Origin: Aphrocallistes beatrix
Taxonomy: Eukaryota > Porifera > Hexactinellida > Sceptrulophora > Aphrocallistidae
DNA length: 64,000 nucleotides
Direction: 5' to 3'
Assembly: GCA_963281255.1 (NCBI GenBank)
Contig: OY725497.1
Location: 1,240,001-1,304,000, forward strand
Shown: positions 56,331 through 64,000 of the stretch, in pieces
Numbering within the stretch: the first letter of the stretch is position 1
Layout of the letters: the number at the start of each line of letters is the position of its first letter
Notes under the pieces: generated by a model
Database searches by the model: none
What the model was told of the DNA's origin: nothing
Seen by the model: only the letters and a program-made list of their open reading frames with translations
Made by a program: the position numbers and the translations under genes

Positions 56331-57957
56331 ATCTGGTGAACATTAACCTTGCGCTTTCTCGTCATGTACTTCAAACCTCAATCGAACAATTCCACTTTCA
56401 GCGAAGTACCGAGTCACTCACAATATATTCCTTAGGTATTTTAAAATGAGAACTTTTAGGTTAATTTTGTTTTGCGTACTTCGTTGTATGTATTGAATAA
56501 TTTCATTTTATTTTTTACTTGAAGGTAGAGAGGTGGGGATATTTCATTCTCTAAAGACCCGTGATAACTTCAGGTTCAATATCATTTTATTTGTTCTGTT
56601 GCTTTAGTGACATAGCAGTTCGGATCATTTATAAATTGTCACACTAATATTTGGAATTTGTATCAAGAATCAAGATGATGAGGGGTTTTTACCTAGGGTT
56701 AAATTAGGGCGAAGGGAGAAGGAGTTAAATTTTCAAAAGGTAAAAAAGCCCCATTTTGGGCAAAAGAGATGTTACCAAAATTGGTCCTGGGACCCGTTGA
56801 GAAACTCTGCCCCAGCCCAGGCAATATATATCACTTGTTTATTATCCTACTCGTTCAAATTTGATCCTTCATTAGAGAAATAAATTATTCATATTAATCA
56901 TCCTTACTATTAAAACTAGATTAATTTATATCATCCTTACTATTAAAACTCGATTAATGTTTGTTTGTTTGTTTATTTGTGTGTATAACTGTATATATAT
57001 CTGTAACGAATTGATTGAAGAAACTGCCATGCACAGAAAACTGATTTTTGGCATGTGGGAGTCTTTTGGCGATGGCTCCACTAAGTTCTGAGCTCATCAT
57101 CATGGAATTTTGACGTCACACCTTTTTTATAATTAGAAATTTCAGTTTTTCGACCATAACTCAGCCGTTTTAAGTGATAGAAGGCTGAAATTTTAAAAGA
57201 ATGTGTATATTAATTTACCTCACATATGATACAACTATTATCAAAAAATGATGACTCATCACTCTGTTATGACGTCATCATTACACATCTAAATTTTAAA
57301 ATTTGGCAAATTTGGTGGTTTTTCGTGCGATATCGATTATAAAAGTAGAACAGGCGTATTTAGAGATGCTATCTCTCTTTTAATTAATTAATGTGACCCC
57401 AGGCGCCCAAAGGGCGCATCCGGCGGACACTTTGTGTCCGCCAGCCACGCAGCGCAATTAAGCGAAGCGCGCTTGTTACTAATAAAACTCGATTAAAGTT
57501 TATATATAGTATACAAGCGCGCTTCGCTTGCTTGTGCTGCGCGGCTTGCGGATAATTTGTGTCTGCCAGAAATTCCTTTGGGCGCCTAGGCTCACATTGA
57601 TTAGTTATAAGACATACAGCATCTCTAAATACTTCTATCTTACTGTTATAATCGAAATCACTCGAAAAATCACATAATTTGTCAATTTTTCAATTTTTGA
57701 TGCTTTATGATGACGCCATAACAGAGTAATGAGTCAGCAGTTTTTGACAATAGGCCTGCCATCTAAATCTCAAAGATGGACCAGGGATGCGGTCGAAGAT
57801 GGTTTTAACCAATACATGATCTGCCTAAAATCACCATGACCCGACCGACCCACCGGTTCGGCGAGAAAGCTTTTTCTCCTAAAATTTGGAGTTTATTTTT
57901 CTCATCTTTTATCTTTTATTTTACTGTCAATTAAGATTTTTAGAATTGTTAGGAATT
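56331..57957. other. intergenic region dominated by two 550-bp copies
   Basis: 56932-57477 (-) and 57512-57750 (+) are two copies facing each other by their GC-rich heads, 35 bases apart, so the region can fold into a long hairpin. 56340-56900 shows no gene. Confidence 0.7.
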
Positions 57958-60015
57958 ATGGCAAATTATTTACAAAACTATCGAAATCTCTCTTCCTTTT
58001 CCAGCAGAGAATTGGCCTATTTCTTGGAGGGTAGAGATGCTATTTCTTTTAAAGATGAAATCTACAAAACTTTAGAGAAAGATCCTCTTTTTCACCAATC
58101 TGCAACTGACCTCTCAACAGAGGATCACCAGATTCTTGCGTTGAAATGGTACAAGCGAATAACTGAATACAATTTCAATCAGGACATTCCCTCTGGGCTT
58201 TCGGGTCTTACCAACCATCTGATCTATACCGAGGTTCTAGCAGCATTGGACATATCAGTGGCTGCTATTGATGGACTTAATAATGGTGTTTTCTCCAGGG
58301 GGTTATCTATCTTTAGTCAGGATAAAGAGGTGTTAGATATTTCATCGAGAACTCAGAATATGGAGGTAATTGGGAGTTTTTCCCTGACAGAACTTAGTCA
58401 CGGTAGCGACGTAAAAGGTATTCGCACCACTGCGACCTACGACTCCGCCACTCAGCAGTTCGTCGTCCACACGCCCGACGTGGAGGCAGTCAAGTGCTGG
58501 TCGGGACTCCTGGGGAGCTATGCTACCCACAGCATGATACTAGCACAGCTGTACACGGCTGACGGAACCTGCCATGGAATCCACCCCTTCTTAGTGCCTG
58601 TCAGAGACCCGCTCACACTTCTTCCCTACCCCGGCGTGCTGGTGGGTGACATGGGGCTGAAGATTGGACATCGTGGCTATGCCAACGGATATGCCATGTT
58701 TAGTCAGTACCGCATCCCACACAACTGCCTCCTCAACAAGTTCGGGGGCTTGTCCCCGCAAGGAGAGTACCAGCCCGTGATTCCTGATCCTGGCCTTAGA
58801 TTCGCTGCCATGTTAGTCACTCTCTCGAGTGGTCGAGTTCTGATCGCCTGTTACGCAGTTTCTTTCCTTGTCAAGTGCCTGTGCATAGCGGGGCGCTACT
58901 CGGCAGCGAGGAGACAGTTCGAGAGCGGAGGAGAAGAGATCTCTCTCATCGAGTACCCACAAGTGCAGCTACGGTTAATACCGCGCATTGCTGCTCTCTA
59001 CGGAATGCACCGACTCACCCGTCGCTTCTACCGCCTCTACTTCTCCTTTCTAGAGAGAATGCAGACGGGAGAGCTGGGAGCAGTGGACGAAGCCTCTACG
59101 ATGGAATTGCACGCCGCTTCATGTCTCTACAAAGCGAGTTGCACTTCTTACTCGTTTGAGACGATCCACGAGTGTCGCTTGCTCTGCGGCGGACACGGGT
59201 TCCTATCTTGCAATCAGCTGGGGCGAATCAGGGACGACGCAGACCCTTCTCAGACGTACGAGGGGGACAACCACGTGCTCACTCAGCAGACGCTCTCCTA
59301 CTTGATGCGGATATACACCCAGGCTGTGCGGGGCGAGATCCGGTCGCACACTGGTCTGGTGGACTTCTGTTCCCACATGCCCGACTACCAGAAGCTCACG
59401 TGCTCAGCTCTTACAGTGGATCAGTGGAAGGCGCCTCTGGCGTCTCAGAGAGCGTTCACCTGGCTAGTGTGTCGTCTCTACGGAATAGCTCACAACCAAT
59501 ACACAGCCTTCAAGCGGGAAACCGGGAGCTCCTTTCTCTCTCGCGAGAAGAGCATCGCTGCGTACGGGAGCAAATTGACTCGGGCGCTGTTCCTACTCAA
59601 CATGCTAGACAGCCTCATCCAGCTCTCTTCCCCGCCTTCTCAGTACGCGCGCATATTCTCTCCTCTAGCGGCACTCTACGGCTGCTACCATCTGCTGGAT
59701 TTCACAGGAGAGCTGTACGCGGGCGGGTTCTTCAAACAGTCGGACCAAATTGAGATTCTTTCTGACGCTGTGTCTCAGTTATGTGCGGATCTTAAGAACG
59801 AGACAGTAGGTCTTGTAGAGGCGCTTGCACCCCCAGACTTCGTATTAAAATCCCCCATTGGTCACAGTAACGGACAGGTCTATCAAAATCTATTTGGGGC
59901 TATGCTGAGTTCTAACAACTCGACGGGAAGAATCTCTTGGTGGAGAGATGTGATGGATAAACCTATTATTGGTTCTAGGCATGATCTCATCGTCAAGAAC
60001 AGGTCCAAGTTGTAA
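57958..60015 (+). CDS. ACOX3: peroxisomal acyl-CoA oxidase 3-like
   Basis: 685 residues from MANYLQNYRNLSSFSSREL; an upstream in-frame extension lacks an ATG and reads as a hydrophobic 5' leader, so I start here. The FAD/substrate region has SLTELSHGSDVKGIRTTATY and GDMGLKIGHRGYANGYAMF. The catalytic Glu lies in QTYEGDNHVL (about residue 435). The C-terminus IAPP-like block ALAPPDFVLKSPIGHSNGQV and the final Ser-Lys-Leu form a canonical PTS1 peroxisomal signal. Similarity is closest to ACOX3, which oxidises branched (pristanoyl-type) and long-chain acyl-CoAs, producing H2O2. The gene is markedly GC-rich (over 50% in 58400-59800) within AT-rich flanks and has no introns. Confidence 0.9.
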   Translation: MANYLQNYRNLSSFSSRELAYFLEGRDAISFKDEIYKTLEKDPLFHQSATDLSTEDHQILALKWYKRITEYNFNQDIPSGLSGLTNHLIYTEVLAALDISVAAIDGLNNGVFSRGLSIFSQDKEVLDISSRTQNMEVIGSFSLTELSHGSDVKGIRTTATYDSATQQFVVHTPDVEAVKCWSGLLGSYATHSMILAQLYTADGTCHGIHPFLVPVRDPLTLLPYPGVLVGDMGLKIGHRGYANGYAMFSQYRIPHNCLLNKFGGLSPQGEYQPVIPDPGLRFAAMLVTLSSGRVLIACYAVSFLVKCLCIAGRYSAARRQFESGGEEISLIEYPQVQLRLIPRIAALYGMHRLTRRFYRLYFSFLERMQTGELGAVDEASTMELHAASCLYKASCTSYSFETIHECRLLCGGHGFLSCNQLGRIRDDADPSQTYEGDNHVLTQQTLSYLMRIYTQAVRGEIRSHTGLVDFCSHMPDYQKLTCSALTVDQWKAPLASQRAFTWLVCRLYGIAHNQYTAFKRETGSSFLSREKSIAAYGSKLTRALFLLNMLDSLIQLSSPPSQYARIFSPLAALYGCYHLLDFTGELYAGGFFKQSDQIEILSDAVSQLCADLKNETVGLVEALAPPDFVLKSPIGHSNGQVYQNLFGAMLSSNNSTGRISWWRDVMDKPIIGSRHDLIVKNRSKL

Positions 60016-60127
60016 ATTATTATTATTTTTAGATTGGCTTATTTAGCACACATTTACTATTGCATTCTGTTTTTTTTCCTTTGTTAGTATTTATCATGTC
60101 GCGAATTTTGCCTATTTCCAACTAGTA

Positions 60128-60455
60128 ATCCTTATTATTAAAACTCGATTAATTTTTGTTTATATATATATATAAACAAACAAACATTAATCGTTCTGAC
60201 CTCAGACGAAAATGTAGACTCGTCATGGAATTATGGCGTCATTGTCACTTTTGATAATTAGAAATGTCAGTTTTTCGACTATAACTTAGCCAGTTATCTG
60301 GTAAAAGGCTAAAATTTTAATGGAATGTGTATATAATATATCTCAAATATGATAAAACTTTCATCAAAGAATGATGACTCACCACTCTGTTATGACGTCA
60401 TCATTACTCATCGAAAATGAAAAATTGACAAATTTAGTGATTTTTCGAGTGATAT
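60128..60455 (-). mobile_element. 550-bp family copy lacking the GC-rich head
   Basis: From ATCCTTATTATTAAAACTCG to TTTTTCGAGTGATATC; it stops before the head, 130 bases upstream of the NIPA start. Confidence 0.75.
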
Positions 60456-60587
60456 CCTGCTCGTTAGTAGTAAAGTGGAAAGTTTTCAATGCACTCAATC
60501 TAACATTTGTTTACACGATATGTTGCATGCATAATTAAACTAAGCATTATGAACTGGTTTTAGTATAATAGCTCTAGCGTCTAAGCA

Positions 60588-61541
60588 ATGGACCAGCAGG
60601 TTATCACTGGCGTGCTACTAGCCACTTCATCGAGTGTTTTCATTGGTGGCAGTTTTATAATAAAGAAAAAAGGTCTTCTCAAAGTGGCACGGAACTCAGA
60701 TATGCGCGCTGGCAAAGGAGGATTCGCGTACCTCAGAGAGTGGCTGTGGTGGGCAGGTCTCATCATGATGGCATTAGGAGAAGCTGCCAACTTCACCGCC
60801 TATGCATTTGCTCCTCCTATCCTAGTAACACCTCTAGGCGCACTTAGTGTAATCGTGAGTGCAATTCTAGCAACTAGATTTTTGAATGAAGGTCTGAATT
60901 CGATAGGAAAGATTGGTTGTTGGTTGTGTATAATAGGCTCTGTTGTTATAATACTCCATGCGCCTGAAGAAGGAGAGCTTCTCGATATGCAGATGATAGG
61001 AAGTTTGCTCTTTGCTCCCTTTTTCCTTCTCTACTCTTTGACTATAATCACAACGGCTTTAATATTGATATTCCAAGTAGCTCCACGTGTGGGACAATCG
61101 AATATACTTGTGTACATCTCAATCTGCTCCCTCATCGGATCGCTGACTGTAGTTATGACTAAGTGTCTCAGTATAGCTCTCAGGCTCACATTCGAAGGCA
61201 ATAACCAGTTCGGGCAGCCGATCGCATGGACTTTTTTATTCGGACTGGTTGTGACTCTCAGTACACAGATGAATTATCTTAACAAAGCCCTTGACACCTT
61301 CAATACATCCATCGTTACACCCATATACTACGTCTTGTTCACGACGCTAACCATAGTCGCATCCTCCATATTTCTTCGTGAATACGAGCACATCCAGGTT
61401 AGAGACTGGATTGGAATCTTATGTGGGTTTTCAACTATCATCTCTGGAATTTTCCTTCTGAATAGTTTTAAGGATCTCGATTTAAGTAAATTTAGATTTA
61501 GTGTAGGCAAGAACAACTCAGATCCTATTGTTAATATTTAA
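60588..61541 (+). CDS. NIPA-family magnesium transporter
   Basis: 317 residues with about nine membrane segments. Family signatures: GVLLATSSSVFIGGSFIIKK at the start, the loop YLREWLWWAGLIMMALGEAA, NFTAYAFAPPILVTPLGALS, and MNYLNKALDTFNTSIVTPIY near the end. These are typical of NIPA1-4, closest by eye to NIPA2. The family carries Mg2+ at the plasma membrane and early endosomes. Complete and uninterrupted. A 550-bp repeat copy lies 130 bases upstream. Confidence 0.92.
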   Translation: MDQQVITGVLLATSSSVFIGGSFIIKKKGLLKVARNSDMRAGKGGFAYLREWLWWAGLIMMALGEAANFTAYAFAPPILVTPLGALSVIVSAILATRFLNEGLNSIGKIGCWLCIIGSVVIILHAPEEGELLDMQMIGSLLFAPFFLLYSLTIITTALILIFQVAPRVGQSNILVYISICSLIGSLTVVMTKCLSIALRLTFEGNNQFGQPIAWTFLFGLVVTLSTQMNYLNKALDTFNTSIVTPIYYVLFTTLTIVASSIFLREYEHIQVRDWIGILCGFSTIISGIFLLNSFKDLDLSKFRFSVGKNNSDPIVNI

Positions 61542-62496
61542 TTGTATTTATATAAACTGTTATATTAAATTATATAGTTTTTAATCTTGGTGAGGTACAT
61601 CACGATTCACGTAGTAGTATTAAACTCGTATAATTTACTAAATTAGTTATATATTATTTCACTTATTTGATATTTCTCTCCGAATACCATTTTTGTCATT
61701 TTCTTACTATATTGTGTGGAATTTGAAAGGGTGTCGACAGGTCGATTAGTTTAAAATTTTTACCTTACTTTTAAAATTATGATTCGGGTTGACATATTTT
61801 ATCCATGTGGTCATTGTGGTGGCTTAAATTATCCTGGCTGTCCATTCCTAAAAAAAACTACTTTGGACCTAAGTTGACAAATTCATTGAAAAGTGGCGAA
61901 GAATTATGAATTATTCAATTGACCAAATTTTCAAAATCTCAAATATTAGTATAGATTCTATGCCTAAAAGTAGTTAAAAGTTGCCAACGGTATATACGTA
62001 CTTCAAATATTGGTCATTCCTGAAATGAAATATATTCAGTATTTTTTACTATTTCAGATTCAAATTTTGAATAATTCATTGATAGCCCATGAATTAGTAA
62101 GTTAGCTTTGGACTAAATATGTATATAGTAATTTCTCAGTGAGATAATTATTTATATAATGAAACCTCGCGATTATTCCAACCCTTGTGAAACCAATCGC
62201 ATTTTCGGAGTGGTCATGTCCTGGAAGGTTTTATAGGTAACCAGCCATTTTAGTAATGTATAGTAGTGTACTGTATCTCAGATCCGGAAATTTTTCATGG
62301 ATCCGGGATTCGGTTCTGTATTAAACATATATGCATAGGCTCTGGTTGGCTAGTAGGCCTAGGGCCATTGCCCTACCAATAGTATGTGGAAAGCTTTTAT
62401 GGTTTAATACTCGAAATACGAATTTTCCCAAATGGCCTTAACAATCAAAGTCCTAGCCTTACCATTCCTCATCCCGAATATACGCTATTGTAACTA
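61542..62496. other. gene-free AT-rich interval
   Basis: No coding sequence or recognised repeat seen before the MITE at 62497. Confidence 0.5.
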
Positions 62497-62667
62497 CAGT
62501 CGACTCCGCTTAATAGGGTCACATCGGTCAGAGGACATTTCGGACCGATTAAGCGGATGACCCTATTAACCGAAAATATTTTGTATTAGCTTCTATGTGT
62601 GAGAGCTATTCCGGTCCTACCAAAAGTGGCCCGATTAAACAGTGACCCTATTAAGCGGAGTCGACTG
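62497..62667. mobile_element. pogo/Tigger-type MITE, 171 bp, complete
   Basis: CAGTCGACTCCGCTTAATAG at the left, its complement at the right, and TA on both sides. Best copy of the family. Confidence 0.85.
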
Positions 62668-62841
62668 TATATCATGCTCGATTGTCAATGGCTACCTACA
62701 TCATTTAAATAATTTGATACAATACTAGGTACCATTTATTGTAAGACACTACTTTGAACTAATGTGGATCCGAATCCGGCAGTATATACCTCAAAAGGTT
62801 CAAATGGTGCGAAACATCAACTTATTTTTATTTGGCAAGTA

Positions 62842-62938
62842 CAGTCGACTCCGCTTAATAGGGTCACATCGGTCAGAGGCTATTTCGCCCCGATTAAGTG
62901 GAGAACCCTATTAACCGAAAATATTTTGTATTAGCTTA
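62842..62938 (+). mobile_element. pogo/Tigger-type MITE, left half
   Basis: Starts CAGTCGACTCCGCTTAATAG and stops after TTTTGTATTAGCTT, the same place where the copy at 3490 breaks down. Confidence 0.8.
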
Positions 62939-63401
62939 TTTTTGTCTTTTGTCTCTCCCAACTTAATTTATTAAATTCATTGTTTCTTTTTACCAACTCA
63001 TTCATTCGTTCAAATAATGGTAACCATGTTAACGTGGGCAAGCGCGAGGGGAAAGCAAAGTTTATAACCATCGCATTGTAAAACTATTAAATTATGATGA
63101 AACGCTAATATAGTATTGAAGTAAAAAGATACACATGTTGTTAAAATTTGAACCTTCAATCTTATATCATGACAATTATAGTTGAAAAACTAAATTCGAT
63201 ACACAGATATACTATAACCATACTAGTCCTCAAGTTAATACTGTAGCTTCCTACTTATTAATGTTTTGAAATCACAATGAAATCTCTAGAACAAAAACGA
63301 AAAGTAACTAATCTTGAAAGAATTACTTTAAAATTAGCAAATATTAATTCAAACTATCTACTGGTTAGTTAAAAGTCTTCAGAGATTGCTTCACTACTGA
63401 T

Positions 63402-64000
63402 TCAGCATTCTACAAACAAGTCCTGTTGGTTAGTACATAACAATCTCAAAGCTTTGAACCTTTCAGCTGAATCACTCATCTCTTGTGCTTTGCTTCGAGC
63501 GAGTGATACTATTTCACTTGGTATTCCAGCTAATTTCGCCACATTGAATCCATAACTCTTCGGACAAGATCCTGATGCAAGTTTGTATAGAAACACGATC
63601 GAATCTTCATCTTCATCTTCATTAACGAGACACTGCATATATCCGAGCTTCACTCCCACCCAACCAGCTGCTTCATCCAGGATGCTGTGGTAGTGCGTAG
63701 AGAACAATGTCAGACAGCTTATCTTAGCAACGATCGTGTTGAGAACGGATGACGCGATCGCTGTGCCATCGAAAGTAGCAGTTCCCCGCCCGAACTCATC
63801 GAGTAATACTAGAGAGCGTGAGTCAGCATTTCTTAAAATATTAGCAGTTTCACTAAGTTCTACAAAGAAGGTACTTTCTCCAGCTAAAATACGGTCAGAT
63901 GCCCCTAGCCTTGAGAATATCCTATTGAAAGGGGTGAGTTGACACGTTTTGGCAGGTACGTGACAACCCATCTGAGCTAGAATAACGATTGCTCCCGCTT
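63402..64000 (-). CDS. MSH6: MSH6 mismatch-repair protein, C-terminal part
   Basis: The open frame runs off the right edge of the window, so only the last 200 residues are present. They are the MutS ATPase domain: LAQMGCHVPAKTC, RIFSRLGASDRILAGESTF, ELSETANIL, Walker B SLVLLDEFGRGTATFDGTAI, LFSTHYH, and the MSH6-type YKLASGSCPKSYGFNVAKLA. The combination matches MSH6 over MSH2 or MSH3. MSH6 pairs with MSH2 to recognise mismatches and small loops. The C-terminus after SKAQEMSDSAERF is short. No introns in the visible part. Confidence 0.93.
   Translation of the reverse strand, partial: AGAIVILAQMGCHVPAKTCQLTPFNRIFSRLGASDRILAGESTFFVELSETANILRNADSRSLVLLDEFGRGTATFDGTAIASSVLNTIVAKISCLTLFSTHYHSILDEAAGWVGVKLGYMQCLVNEDEDEDSIVFLYKLASGSCPKSYGFNVAKLAGIPSEIVSLARSKAQEMSDSAERFKALRLLCTNQQDLFVEC

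Noticed and set aside
57886-57957. N-terminal extension of ACOX3 with a hydrophobic stretch, possible signal peptide
   Set aside because: There is no ATG in the extension; the protein has a peroxisomal SKL end and the ATG at 57958 gives the family's usual length.

Overview
This is AT-rich nuclear DNA from an animal. The evidence is the gene set: a Hippo-type MST kinase with a C-terminal SARAH segment, a CYP4-like P450, an SVOP-like transporter, ACOX3, NIPA, SENP8, DCP2, condensin I subunit D2, MSH6, NHL-repeat proteins and a ZAR1-type zinc finger, together with mariner, hAT, KDZ/Zisupton, LINE and Ty3/gypsy sequences. I cannot name the species. Most host genes read as one uninterrupted frame (903, 685, 506, 382, 366 and 317 codons), so the genome looks strongly intron-poor. 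GC-richer genes sit in AT-rich, repeat-packed intergenic DNA.

Layout: 0-4.5 kb holds a LINE fragment and repeats. 4.6-15.2 kb (minus strand) holds a PLCXD-like gene, an SVOP-like transporter and NCAPD2, all broken by small frameshifts. 15.9-18.6 kb is an intact VIT/VWA protein (minus). 18.9-25.8 kb has two NHL-propeller genes (plus); the second is split by a 4.2-kb KDZ/Zisupton-type transposon with an 8-bp target duplication. 26-29 kb is repeats. 29.3 kb is a Rab GTPase, followed by a broken P450 (31.2-33.4 kb) carrying a Tc1-type MITE. 35.6 kb is a divergent actin and 37.8 kb SENP8. 38.7-40.4 kb is a dead mariner with a nested MITE. 41.2 kb is a ZAR1-type 3CxxC protein, 42.8 kb DCP2 and 46.6 kb MST. 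48-55 kb is almost all transposon debris. 55.4 kb is a shugoshin-like gene, 58.0 kb ACOX3 and 60.6 kb NIPA. The right edge cuts into MSH6 (minus).

The host genes are unrelated housekeeping functions: chromosome structure (NCAPD2, shugoshin-like), mismatch repair (MSH6), mRNA decay (DCP2), NEDD8 processing (SENP8), signalling (MST, Rab), peroxisomal oxidation (ACOX3) and transport (SVOP-like, NIPA). There is no operon logic. The most distinctive content is mobile DNA: a KDZ element with a near-complete transposase caught inside a host gene, several hAT MITEs with 8-bp duplications, pogo-type MITEs, foldback elements whose ends are arrays of short repeats, and a roughly 550-bp family with a GC-rich nested-hairpin head present in at least nine copies.
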